64,000 nucleotides of DNA from Burkholderiaceae bacterium (GTDB lineage: Bacteria; Pseudomonadota; Gammaproteobacteria; Burkholderiales; Burkholderiaceae_C). A program made the translations under genes and the position numbers. Of this stretch, positions 19,637 to 28,924 are shown one piece after another. The stretch spans positions 1-64,000 of the forward strand of contig JAIESX010000012.1 of assembly GCA_019745555.1 (NCBI GenBank), in the 5' to 3' direction. The stretch's first letter is position 1. The number at the start of each line of letters is the position of its first letter. Under the pieces are notes generated by a model. It had not been told where the DNA came from and did not search any database. It saw only the letters and a program-made list of their open reading frames with translations.

Positions 19637-20581
19637 ATGGAAGCAGAGCGTCGGGATCTCACAGCACAAGACGGTGGCGTGATCACATTGCGCGTCTACG
19701 AGCCGGTCGCGATGGCACGCGCCAATGTGGTCATTGGCGGCGCCATGGGTGTGCCCCAGGCCTATTACGGGCCCTACGCCCGCTGGCTCACGCAGCACGG
19801 CTACCGCGTCTGGACCTTCGACTACCGCGGCCATGGGGATTCGCTGGCCCATGTGCCCCGGCGGTCCCTGCGCGGTTTCCAGGCCGACCTGTTTGACTGG
19901 GCGCGCGACTACGAAACGGTGGTTCTCACGGCGCGGCGCGAGCGACCGTCGCTGCCGCTCTACCTGCTGGGTCACAGTCTGGGGGCGCAGCTGCCGGGCC
20001 TGTTCCACCAGCCGGATCAGGTCGATGGCCTGTTCAGCATCGCGGCCGGCAGTGGCTACTGGCGCGAGAACGCGCCCCAGCTCAAGCGCAAGGTGTTGTT
20101 CTTCTGGCACGTGATGGTGCCCCTGGCCACGCGGGTCTGCGGCTACTTCCCGGGCAAGCGCCTGGGCATGGTGGGCAACCTGCCGGCCGGCGTGATCCAC
20201 CAGTGGCGGCGCTGGTGCATGCACCCGCGCTACAGCGTGGGCGCCGAGGGAGCCGAGGTGGCGCAGCGTTATGCTCGGGCGCGTTTCCCGGTGCAAGCCT
20301 GGTCCTTCAGCGACGACGAGCTCATGACGCTGCGCGGCACGCGCAGCCTGCTGGGCCTGTACAGCGCCGCGCCGCAGCGCGTGCAGGTCATCCATCCGGT
20401 CGAGGTGCCTTCGCGGCGCATCGGTCATTTCGGTTTCTTCCGCGAGGCCATGGCGCCCACGCTGTGGCCGCGTAGCCTCCAGGTACTGCAGTCGCTCGGC
20501 GCCATCGCATCCGTCCCCCACGCGACGGATGAGGACGAGCGCACCATGGATACTCGGCCCCATGAGCTCACACCCCTTTGA
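19637..20581 (+). CDS. Alpha/beta hydrolase
   Basis: WTFDYRGHGDSLAHV, LLGHSLGAQLPGLF nucleophile elbow. Confidence 0.85.
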   Translation: MEAERRDLTAQDGGVITLRVYEPVAMARANVVIGGAMGVPQAYYGPYARWLTQHGYRVWTFDYRGHGDSLAHVPRRSLRGFQADLFDWARDYETVVLTARRERPSLPLYLLGHSLGAQLPGLFHQPDQVDGLFSIAAGSGYWRENAPQLKRKVLFFWHVMVPLATRVCGYFPGKRLGMVGNLPAGVIHQWRRWCMHPRYSVGAEGAEVAQRYARARFPVQAWSFSDDELMTLRGTRSLLGLYSAAPQRVQVIHPVEVPSRRIGHFGFFREAMAPTLWPRSLQVLQSLGAIASVPHATDEDERTMDTRPHELTPL

Positions 20582-21386
20582 CGCGGCCCTGAAGCTGCAG
20601 GCGATGGCGCCGGGCCGCTACGCCGGGCAGACCAGTGAGGCCTACTGGAACATGGTTGGCCCCTTCGGCGGCTGCACGGCGGCCACGGTGCTTGCGGCCA
20701 TCCTGCAGCATCCGCAGCGGCTGGGCGCGCCGCTGTCCGTCACGGTCAACTTCGCCGCGGCGCTGGCCCAGGGACCGTTCGAGGTGCAGCTGCATGCGGC
20801 ACGTACCAACCGGTCCACCCAGCACTGGACGGCGGCCATCGTCCAGAACGATGCCCAGGGCCAGCCCCAGGTGGTGACCACGGCCACGGCCGTGACCGCG
20901 GCGCGCCGCGAGACCTGGAGCCTGAGCGACCAGCCCATGCCGCGCGTACCCGTGCCCGCCGAGATGCCCGCCATGCGTTACGAAAAGGCCATGGCCTGGC
21001 TGGACCATTACGAGCTGCGTCCGGTCAGTGGCATGATCCCGCAGACCTGGGACGGCAGCCAGCGCGACGACAGCGTGACGCGTCTCTGGATGCGTGATGT
21101 CCCGCCGCGGCCGCTGGACTACTGTTCCTTGCTGGCGCTGTCCGATATCTTCTATCCGCGCGTCTGGCTCAAGCGCGCCACGCGGGTGCCAGCGGGCACG
21201 GTGTCCCTCACCACCTATTTCCATGCCGGCGATGCCGAACTGCGCGCCACCGGCAGCGGCTACCTGCTAGGCCAGGCGCGCGGCCAGGAATTCCGCAACG
21301 GCTTCTTCGACCAGTCGGCCCAGCTCTGGAACGAGGCCGGCACCCTGCTGTGCACCTCGCACCAGCTCGTCTATTACAAGGAATGA
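20562..21386 (+). CDS. Acyl-CoA thioesterase, double-hotdog TesB-like
   Basis: YWNMVGPFGGCTAATVLAAILQHPQRLGAPLSVTVNFAA; overlaps upstream gene. Confidence 0.78.
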   Translation: MSSHPFDAALKLQAMAPGRYAGQTSEAYWNMVGPFGGCTAATVLAAILQHPQRLGAPLSVTVNFAAALAQGPFEVQLHAARTNRSTQHWTAAIVQNDAQGQPQVVTTATAVTAARRETWSLSDQPMPRVPVPAEMPAMRYEKAMAWLDHYELRPVSGMIPQTWDGSQRDDSVTRLWMRDVPPRPLDYCSLLALSDIFYPRVWLKRATRVPAGTVSLTTYFHAGDAELRATGSGYLLGQARGQEFRNGFFDQSAQLWNEAGTLLCTSHQLVYYKE

Positions 21387-22156
21387 ACACCATGAGCGAC
21401 ATCCTCGTCCACACCGAAGACGGTGTCTGCACCCTGAGCTTCAACCGCCTGGAGCGCAAAAACTCGATCACGGCAGCCATGTACGCGACCCTGGCCGATG
21501 CGGTCAATGCCGCGGCGGCCGACCCCGCCGTGCGGGTGCTGGTCTTCCAGGGCCATGAGACGGTTTTCTCGGCCGGCAACGACATCGGCGACTTTCTCAA
21601 CGCGCCGCCCGCGGACCCGGAGGCGCCGGTCTGGCGCTTCATGCGCGCGCTCGCCGGCTTCCCCAAGCCGGCCCTGGCCTCGGTCTGCGGCCCGGCCGTG
21701 GGTATCGGCACCACGCTGCTCTTCCACTGCGACCTGGTCTATGCCGGGGACAACGCCGCCTTCTCCATGCCCTTCGTGAACCTGGGGCTGTGCCCGGAGT
21801 TCGCCTCCAGCCTGCTGGTGCCGCAGATGTTCGGCTACCACCGCGCGGCCGAGGCCCTGCTGCTGGGCGAGCCCTTCATGGCCGAGGCGGCGCTCGAGGC
21901 CGGCCTGGTCAACCGCGTGCTCCCGCCCACCGAGGCCAATGCCTATGCGCAGGCGCAGGCGCGCAAGCTCGCGGCCAAGCCCCTGTCCTCCCTGGTCGAG
22001 ACCAAGCGCCTGATGAAGAAGGCGGGCGCGGCGCAGGTGATGGCGCAGATGGGCGAGGAGGGCGCGAGCTTCGGCCGCATGCTGCGCGAACCTGCGGCGC
22101 GTGAGGCCTTCGGTGCCTTCATGGAGAAGAGGAAGCCCGACTTCTCCAAGGTCTGA
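21383..22156 (+). CDS. Enoyl-CoA hydratase/isomerase
   Basis: VCTLSFNRLERKNSITAAMYATLADAV, VFSAGNDIGDF, CGPAVGIGTTLLFHCDLVYA. Confidence 0.92.
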   Translation: MNTMSDILVHTEDGVCTLSFNRLERKNSITAAMYATLADAVNAAAADPAVRVLVFQGHETVFSAGNDIGDFLNAPPADPEAPVWRFMRALAGFPKPALASVCGPAVGIGTTLLFHCDLVYAGDNAAFSMPFVNLGLCPEFASSLLVPQMFGYHRAAEALLLGEPFMAEAALEAGLVNRVLPPTEANAYAQAQARKLAAKPLSSLVETKRLMKKAGAAQVMAQMGEEGASFGRMLREPAAREAFGAFMEKRKPDFSKV

Positions 22157-22641
22157 TGAAAAACACTGCGCCTTTCCCGGCGACCGGCTTCGAGCCCGAG
22201 TTCATCGTGGCGCTCAAGGACATCTTCGAGGACAAGATCGCCTTCAACCGCGTGCTGGGGCTGGAGATCACCCAGATCGCGCCCGAGCGCGTGACAGCCC
22301 GCATCGCCATGAAGCCCGAACTCATCGGGCACTATGGCCACCAGCGCATCCACGGTGGCGTGATCAGCGCGGGGCTGGACGCCATGGGTGGCCTGGCGGT
22401 GATGGCGGCCATTGGCGCGCGTCACATGGACGAGGCGCCGCTGCAGCGCCTGCAGCGTTTTGCCAAGCTCGGCACCATCGACCTGCGCGTGGACTATCTG
22501 CGTCCGGGCATCGGGGCATCGTTCGAGCTGCGCGCCGAGGTGCTGCGCCTGGGCTCACGGGTGGCTTCGACGCGCATGGAATTCCTGGACAGCCAGGGCA
22601 AGCTGCTCTCCAGCGCCGCCGCGGCCTACATCGTGTCCTGA
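22156..22641 (+). CDS. PaaI-like hotdog thioesterase
   Basis: RIHGGVISAGLDAMGGLAVMAA, IDLRVDYLRPG. Confidence 0.85.
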   Translation: MKNTAPFPATGFEPEFIVALKDIFEDKIAFNRVLGLEITQIAPERVTARIAMKPELIGHYGHQRIHGGVISAGLDAMGGLAVMAAIGARHMDEAPLQRLQRFAKLGTIDLRVDYLRPGIGASFELRAEVLRLGSRVASTRMEFLDSQGKLLSSAAAAYIVS

Positions 22642-22648
22642 GCTCGAC

Positions 22649-23065
22649 CTAGGCGGGTCGGTGCGGCAGCGGGCGGGGCTTGCCCTGGTCGTCGATGGCC
22701 ACATAGGTCAGCGTGGCCTCCGTCACCTTGACGAACTGCCCCTGGGACTGGAAGCGCTCGGCATAGACCTCCACCTTCACCGTGATCGAGGTCTTGCCGA
22801 TGCGCGTGAGCTTGGAATAGAAAGACAGGATGTCACCCACGCGCACCGGCTGTTTGAAGATGAACTCGTTCACCGCCACCGTGGCGATGCGCCCGCCGGC
22901 ATAACGGGCCGGGATGACCGAGCCGGCCAGGTCGACCTGGGCCATGACCCAGCCGCCGAAGATGTCGCCATTGGCGTTGCTGTCGGCCGGCATGGGAATG
23001 ACCTTGAGCACCAGCTCTTCGTCAGACGGGGGAATGGCAGGGCCGGGGGCGGGTGTGACGGACAT
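22649..23065 (-). CDS. Acyl-CoA thioesterase, YciA/hotdog-type
   Basis: NANGDIFGGWVMAQVDLAGSVIPARYAGGRIATVAVNEFIFKQPVRVGDILSFY. Confidence 0.88.
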   Translation of the reverse strand: MSVTPAPGPAIPPSDEELVLKVIPMPADSNANGDIFGGWVMAQVDLAGSVIPARYAGGRIATVAVNEFIFKQPVRVGDILSFYSKLTRIGKTSITVKVEVYAERFQSQGQFVKVTEATLTYVAIDDQGKPRPLPHRPA

Positions 23066-23107
23066 GGGGGACAATCGCAAAAACAAACTCAGCAGATTGT
23101 CTCACTC

Positions 23108-24934
23108 ATGCGCGGCCGTGGCGAACGCCTTTCCCTTGCCGGCACCGTGGCATCCACCGAGGCGCAGGCCCAGCCGCAGCCGCGCTCGGACTGGGCCACG
23201 CTGCGCCGGCTCTTCCCCTACCTCTGGCACTACAAATGGCGTGTGATCGCGGCGCTGGCCTTCATGGTCGGCGCCAAGCTGGCCAACGTGGGCGTGCCCG
23301 TGCTGCTCAAGGAGCTCGTGGACCGCATGGACACGCGACCGGCCGACGCGCTCTGGCTGGTGCCTGCGGCCCTGCTGCTGGCCTATGGCGCGCTGCGTTT
23401 CCTGACTTCGCTCTTCACCGAGCTGCGCGAGCTGGTCTTCGCCAAGGCCACCGAAGGGGCGGCGCGCACCATCTCGCTGCAGGTCTTCGGGCACCTGCAT
23501 GCCCTGAGCCTGCGGTTCCATCTGGAGCGCCAGACCGGCGGGATGACGCGCGACATCGAACGCGGCACCCGTGCGGTGCACTCGCTGATCTCGTATTCGC
23601 TCTACAGCATCGTGCCCACGCTGATCGAGTTCGCCCTCGTGCTGGGGCTGCTGGCGTTCAGGTTCGACCTGATGTTCGTCTGGATCACGCTGGCCGCGCT
23701 GGTGAGCTACATCATCTTCACCGTGACGGTGACCGAGTGGCGCACGCGCTTTCGTCGCCGCATGAACGAACTCGATTCCACGGCGCACAGCCGTGCCGTC
23801 GATTCGCTGCTGAATTACGAGACGGTCAAGTACTTCAACAACGAGGAGTTCGAGGCGCGACGCTACGACGAAAACCTCGAGAAGTACCGGCGCGCAGCCA
23901 TCAAGAGTCAGGCCTCGCTGAGCCTGCTCAACACCGGCCAGCAGCTCATCATCGCCACGGGTCTCGTCGCCATGCTCTGGCGCGCCACGCTGGGCGTGAC
24001 CGAGGGGCGCATGACCCTGGGCGACCTGGTCATGGTCAATGCGCTGATGATCCAGCTCTACATCCCGCTGGGTTTCCTGGGGGTGCTCTACCGCGAGATC
24101 AAGCAGAGCCTGACCGACATCGACAAGATGTTCACCCTGCTCGAGCGCGAGCGCGAGGTGGCCGATGCGCCGGGTGCACCGGACCTGCCGCTGCCGCCGG
24201 GCGCCGCGGCTGTGCGCTTCGAACATGTGAGCTTCGCCTACGACCCGGCGCGGCCCATCCTGCACGACGTGAGTTTCGAGATCCCGGCTGGCAAGACCGT
24301 GGCGGTGGTCGGTCCCTCTGGGGCCGGCAAATCCACGCTGGCGCGCCTGCTCTACCGCTTCTACGACGTCACGGGCGGGCGCATCGAGATCGCGGGCCAG
24401 GATATCCGTCACGTCACACAGGCCAGCGTCAGGCGGGCCATCGGTATCGTGCCGCAGGACACGGTACTGTTCAACGACACGGTGGAATACAACATCGCCT
24501 ATGGCCGCCCGGGCGCCAGCCGCGCCGAGGTGGAGGCGGCTGCGCGTGCGGCCCACATCCATGACTTCATCGCCGGCACGCCCGCAGGCTACGACACCAT
24601 GGTGGGCGAGCGCGGGCTCAAGCTCTCGGGCGGCGAGAAGCAGCGCGTGGCGATTGCGCGCACCCTGCTCAAGAATCCGCCCATCCTGATCTTCGACGAG
24701 GCCACCTCGGCGCTGGACTCGGCCAACGAGCGCGCCATCCAGGCCGAGCTGCGCAGCGTGGCGCAAGGCAAGACCGCGCTGGTGATCGCCCACCGCCTGT
24801 CCACCGTGGTCGATGCCCACGAGATCCTGGTCATGGAAGGCGGGCGGATTGTCGAGCGTGGTCCGCATGCTGCTTTGCTGCGCCGGGACGGCACTTATGC
24901 ACGTATGTGGGCACTGCAGCAGAGCGCGGAATAG
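23108..24934 (+). CDS. ATM1/HMT1-type ABC transporter, fused permease and ATPase
   Basis: Six-TM region; NYETVKYFNNEEFEARRY; Walker A GPSGAGKST; LSGGEKQRVAIARTLLKNPPILIFDEATSALD. Confidence 0.93.
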   Translation: MRGRGERLSLAGTVASTEAQAQPQPRSDWATLRRLFPYLWHYKWRVIAALAFMVGAKLANVGVPVLLKELVDRMDTRPADALWLVPAALLLAYGALRFLTSLFTELRELVFAKATEGAARTISLQVFGHLHALSLRFHLERQTGGMTRDIERGTRAVHSLISYSLYSIVPTLIEFALVLGLLAFRFDLMFVWITLAALVSYIIFTVTVTEWRTRFRRRMNELDSTAHSRAVDSLLNYETVKYFNNEEFEARRYDENLEKYRRAAIKSQASLSLLNTGQQLIIATGLVAMLWRATLGVTEGRMTLGDLVMVNALMIQLYIPLGFLGVLYREIKQSLTDIDKMFTLLEREREVADAPGAPDLPLPPGAAAVRFEHVSFAYDPARPILHDVSFEIPAGKTVAVVGPSGAGKSTLARLLYRFYDVTGGRIEIAGQDIRHVTQASVRRAIGIVPQDTVLFNDTVEYNIAYGRPGASRAEVEAAARAAHIHDFIAGTPAGYDTMVGERGLKLSGGEKQRVAIARTLLKNPPILIFDEATSALDSANERAIQAELRSVAQGKTALVIAHRLSTVVDAHEILVMEGGRIVERGPHAALLRRDGTYARMWALQQSAE

Positions 24935-25036
24935 ACACGCCCGGTGTTTTGCGGCATCCTCGGGCAGCAAGCCTGCGCAGGCCGTTCCCGGGATGCCCCG
25001 GGTGCCTGGGGCGCAAGGTGGGAAAGACAAACAGGA

Positions 25037-26152
25037 ATGCCGGGGAAGCTGATCGCTGTACTTTCCCGCTGGCTTCTGGGTTCGAGCCCAGGCCGGCGTG
25101 AACGTGTCATCCTGACGCTGCTGACCATGGCGGGCTACGTGACGTTCGCGCTGCTGCAGGAGGCGGAAGTTCGTCTGGGTTACATCGATCCGCGCGAGTC
25201 CAACTGGCTGACGGCTTACAACCTCAGCGGCTCGATCCTCTTCTACCTGATGGTGCGCACGGGCTGGAGCGAGCGCCTGTCCCCCTCGGAGCCCTCCATG
25301 ACCTTTGTACAGACCGTCCACGGTGTCGTGGCGATCGTCGGCTCCTATGCCATCACCGGTCCGGCGCGGGGCGCGGTGCTGGCCATCCTGGTGCTCGTGC
25401 TGGCGTATGGCATGTTCAGCCTGACCGTCCAGCAGGCGCGCGGGCTGGCCGTTTTTGCCCTGTTTGCCCTGGTCGCCGTGATGGTGTGGAAGCACCGGAC
25501 GCAGCCGCAACGCTATCCGGGGGGGGTCGAAGCCGTGCACCTGGCGTTCGCCGTCGTCGTGCTGGCAGGTGTCTCGGTGCTGTCGATGCGCATGGGCTTG
25601 CTGCGCCGCCGGCTGCGGGAACAGAAGCAGGCGCTGGCGCAGTCGCTGGAGCAGATCCGATTGCTGGCCACGCAGGATGAGCTGACTGGCCTGACCAACC
25701 GCCGGCACATGGTCGAACTGATGCAGGACGAGCAGTCGCGCCAGCAGCGCTCCGGATCGACGATGAGCCTGGTGCTGCTGGATCTCGACCATTTCAAGCG
25801 CGTCAATGACGATTACGGGCACAAGGCCGGCGACACCGTCCTGCGCGCCTTCGCCGACAGCGTGCGGCTCAGTTTGCGCAGCTCGGATGTCCTGGCTCGC
25901 TGGGGCGGCGAGGAATTCCTGCTGCTGCTGCCCGCCACCGGCCCGACCGAAGCGCTGCAATGCGTGGAGCGCATGCGCGAAGGCCTGGCCCGGGTGTCGC
26001 TGGCCGATATTGCGCCCGACCTGACGCTGACGTTTTCCGCCGGGCTGGTCGCCTTCGAGTCCGGGCAGCCGATCGACACCGTGATCGAGCGCGCCGATCA
26101 GGCGCTGTACCGCGCCAAGCAGGCCGGGCGCAACCGCACCGTCATGGCCTGA
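25037..26152 (+). CDS. Membrane-bound diguanylate cyclase (GGEEF)
   Basis: Hydrophobic N-terminus; DELTGLTNRRHMVEL, LLDLDHFKRVNDDYGHKAGD, RWGGEEFLLLLP. Confidence 0.94.
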   Translation: MPGKLIAVLSRWLLGSSPGRRERVILTLLTMAGYVTFALLQEAEVRLGYIDPRESNWLTAYNLSGSILFYLMVRTGWSERLSPSEPSMTFVQTVHGVVAIVGSYAITGPARGAVLAILVLVLAYGMFSLTVQQARGLAVFALFALVAVMVWKHRTQPQRYPGGVEAVHLAFAVVVLAGVSVLSMRMGLLRRRLREQKQALAQSLEQIRLLATQDELTGLTNRRHMVELMQDEQSRQQRSGSTMSLVLLDLDHFKRVNDDYGHKAGDTVLRAFADSVRLSLRSSDVLARWGGEEFLLLLPATGPTEALQCVERMREGLARVSLADIAPDLTLTFSAGLVAFESGQPIDTVIERADQALYRAKQAGRNRTVMA

Positions 26153-26173
26153 GGCCTGCGCATAATCGCCGCC

Positions 26174-27103
26174 ATGGAGACCAAGTGGCTTGAGGATTTC
26201 GTGAGTCTGGCCGAAACGCGCAGCTTCAGCCGCTCGGCCCAGCTGCGCCACGTCACGCAACCGGCCTTCTCGCGCCGCATCCAGTCGCTCGAGGCCTGGG
26301 CCGGCACCGATCTGGTGGATCGCAGCGCCTACCCGACGCGCCTCACCCCCGCCGGCGAAACGCTCTATGGCCAGGCCCTGGAACTGCTCGAGGGCCTGCA
26401 GCACACCCGGGCCATGCTGCGCAGCCACACGGCAGCTGGCGAGGACGTGATCGAGTTCGCCGTGCCCCATACCCTGGCCTTCACCTTTTTTCCCGCCTGG
26501 GTCTCGGCCTTGCGCGAGAAGTTCGGGCCGTTCAAGAGCCGGCTGATCGCGCTCAACGTGCACGACGCGGTAGTCCGCCTGACCGAGGGCAGCTGCGATC
26601 TGCTGCTGGCCTACCACCATGCTGCCCATCCTTTCCCGCTCGATGCCGAGCGCTACGAGATGGTGAGCCTGGGGCAGGAGAGCATCGCGCCCTATTGCCG
26701 GCCCGACGCGCAAGGGCAGCCGCTCTTCGCCCTGCCCGGGCGACCGGACCAGCCCCTGCCTTATCTGGGCTATGCGCCAGGGGCCTACCTGGGGCAGGTG
26801 GTCGATTTCATGCTCAAGCAGGCGGGGACGCCCATGCACCTGGACCGGGTCTACGAAACCGATATGGCCGAAGGCCTCAAGGCCATGGCCATCGAGGGGC
26901 ATGGCCTGGCCTTCCTGCCGCACAGCGCGGTGCGGCAGGAGCTGCGCGCCGGGCGTCTGGTCGTTGCTGCGCCGGCGTCGCTGGCCGGGCTGCAGATCAC
27001 CATGGACATGCGTCTGTACCGGCAGAAACCGCAGGGCCGGCAGCAGCCCAAGCGTACCGCCCAGGCCTTGTGGAGCTTTCTGGCCGGGTCGGCATCAGGG
27101 TAG
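26174..27103 (+). CDS. LysR family regulator, HypT/YjiE-like
   Basis: METKWLEDFVSLAETRSFSRSAQLRHVTQPAFSRRIQSLEAW. Confidence 0.88.
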   Translation: METKWLEDFVSLAETRSFSRSAQLRHVTQPAFSRRIQSLEAWAGTDLVDRSAYPTRLTPAGETLYGQALELLEGLQHTRAMLRSHTAAGEDVIEFAVPHTLAFTFFPAWVSALREKFGPFKSRLIALNVHDAVVRLTEGSCDLLLAYHHAAHPFPLDAERYEMVSLGQESIAPYCRPDAQGQPLFALPGRPDQPLPYLGYAPGAYLGQVVDFMLKQAGTPMHLDRVYETDMAEGLKAMAIEGHGLAFLPHSAVRQELRAGRLVVAAPASLAGLQITMDMRLYRQKPQGRQQPKRTAQALWSFLAGSASG

Positions 27104-27219
27104 CCCTGTCTTGCCAAAGCGACGCCCGGCGTTCTTTAATGTCCCTACAGTGCCGGTCCCGGCACAGGTTTTGCTGGATACTCGCGGTCTGTCTTTCATC
27201 CATACACAAGGAGCAACGC

Positions 27220-28107
27220 ATGAAGAAGCATCTGCTGGCCCTCGCGCTCACCGCCCTCGCCGTGGGCGCCCAGGCCGATACCCTGGCCAAGGTCAAGGCC
27301 TCGGGCAGCATCACCATGGGTGTGCGTGATTCGTCCGGTGCCCTGTCCTACACCCTGGGCGACGGCAAGTACGCAGGCTTCCATGTGGAACTCTGCCAGC
27401 GCATCATCGCCAATGTGGAGAAGGCCGTGGGCAGGAAGCTGGACGTGAAGTACCAGTCGGTGACCTCGCAGAACCGCATCCCGCTGACGCAGAACGGTAC
27501 CGTGGACATCGAGTGCGGCTCCACCACCAACAACGCCACGCGTCAGAAAGACGTGGCTTTCGCCGTGACCACCTACGTCGAGGAAGTGCGCATCGCCGTC
27601 AAGGCCAACTCGGGCATCACCTCGATCTCCCAGCTCAATGGCAAGAACGTGGCCACCACCACCGGCACCACCTCGGTGCAGACCCTGCGCCGCAACGAGC
27701 GCGCCCAGGGCATCAATTTCAACGAGATCTACGGCAAGGACCACGCCGACAGCTTCCTGCTGCTCGAATCGGGCCGCGCCGATGCCTTCGTGATGGACGG
27801 CTCCATCCTGGCCGGCAACATCGCCAACGCCAAGAACCCGGCCGACTTCAAGATCGTCGGCGAAGTGCTGTCCGTCGAGCCCATCGCCATCATGCTGCGC
27901 AAGGACGACCCGGCCTTCAAGAAGGTGGCCGACGACACGCTGATGGACCTGATGAAGTCCGGCGAGCTGGCCAAGATCTACGACAAGTGGTTCCTGCAGC
28001 CCATCCCGCCCAAGAACGTGAAGGTGGGCCTGGCCCTGAGCGACAGCACCAAGGCGGCCTGGGCCGCCCCGAACGACAAGCCCATGGAAGACTACGCCAG
28101 GAAATAA
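27220..28107 (+). CDS. gltI: Amino-acid (Glu/Asp-type) ABC transporter substrate-binding protein
   Basis: Signal peptide; SGSITMGVRDSSGALSYTLGDGKYAGFHVELCQRI; followed by permease genes. Confidence 0.9.
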   Translation: MKKHLLALALTALAVGAQADTLAKVKASGSITMGVRDSSGALSYTLGDGKYAGFHVELCQRIIANVEKAVGRKLDVKYQSVTSQNRIPLTQNGTVDIECGSTTNNATRQKDVAFAVTTYVEEVRIAVKANSGITSISQLNGKNVATTTGTTSVQTLRRNERAQGINFNEIYGKDHADSFLLLESGRADAFVMDGSILAGNIANAKNPADFKIVGEVLSVEPIAIMLRKDDPAFKKVADDTLMDLMKSGELAKIYDKWFLQPIPPKNVKVGLALSDSTKAAWAAPNDKPMEDYARK

Positions 28108-28131
28108 GGCGGTATCCGCCATGTCGGCAAC

Positions 28132-28165
28132 GCCCCGCTCCGGTTCACACCCGGGCGGGGTTTTT
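28132..28165 (+). terminator. Intercistronic terminator/attenuator between gltI and gltJ
   Basis: gccccgc...gcgggg stem followed by ttttt. Confidence 0.75.
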
Positions 28166-28200
28166 GCTTGCTGTGACGGGCAGATCGACGGAGACGACAC

Positions 28201-28923
28201 ATGAACTGGGACTGGCAGGTCTTCCTCAACGACGACGGCAGCGGCCGCACCTACCTCGAATGGATGATCGACGCCTGGGGCTGGACGCTCGCGGTGGCAG
28301 GCTGCTCCTGGGTGGTGGCCCTGCTGGTGGGCGCCCTCATGGGCACGCTGCGCACTTTGCCCGGCAGCCCCTGGCTGGTGCGCCTGGCCACGGCCTGGGT
28401 AGAGCTGTTCCGCAACATCCCGTTGCTGGTGCAGATCTTCCTCTGGTACTTCGTGGTGCCCAAGATCTTTCCGGTCTTCCAGCAGGTGCCGGGCTTTGTG
28501 CTCGTGGTCTTCGGCCTGGGTTTCTTCACCTCGGCGCGTATTGCCGAGCAGGTGCGCGCGGGTATCCAGGCCCTGCCGCGCGGGCAGCGCTATGCGGCCC
28601 TGGCCATGGGCTTCACCCAGGCCCAGGCCTACCGCTACGTGATCCTGCCCATGGCGTTCCGCATCATCCTGCCGCCACTGACCAGCGAGTCGATGAACCT
28701 GCTGAAAAACTCGGCTGCGGCCTTTGCCGTGTCGATTGCAGAGCTCACCATGTTCGCCATGCAGGCGCAGGAGGAAACCTCGCGCGGCATCGAGATCTAC
28801 CTGGCCGTGACCGGCCTGTACATGCTGTCGGCCTTCGCGGTCAACCGCATCTTCGCCTTCGTCGAGAAGAAGGTGCAGGTACCGGGCTTCATCGTCGCTG
28901 GTGGCACCGGGGGAGGGCATTGA
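28201..28923 (+). CDS. gltJ: Amino-acid ABC transporter permease
   Basis: ELFRNIPLLVQIFLWYFVVPKIFP, EQVRAGIQALPRGQRYAALAMGFT. Confidence 0.92.
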   Translation: MNWDWQVFLNDDGSGRTYLEWMIDAWGWTLAVAGCSWVVALLVGALMGTLRTLPGSPWLVRLATAWVELFRNIPLLVQIFLWYFVVPKIFPVFQQVPGFVLVVFGLGFFTSARIAEQVRAGIQALPRGQRYAALAMGFTQAQAYRYVILPMAFRIILPPLTSESMNLLKNSAAAFAVSIAELTMFAMQAQEETSRGIEIYLAVTGLYMLSAFAVNRIFAFVEKKVQVPGFIVAGGTGGGH

Positions 28924-28924
28924 G

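Noticed and set aside
18005-20563. 852-aa minus-strand ORF opposite fad genes
   Set aside because: Antisense GC artefact; no domain motifs; overlaps well-supported genes.
23102-26923. 1273-aa minus-strand ORF antisense to the ABC transporter, GGDEF and LysR genes
   Set aside because: Low-complexity His/Gln/Arg/Gly-rich translation typical of the antisense frame of high-GC genes; the three plus-strand genes have clear family motifs.
27150-27165. gtgccgg-tc-ccggcac palindrome upstream of gltI
   Set aside because: Short GC palindrome, equally consistent with a weak terminator of the LysR gene; no further support.
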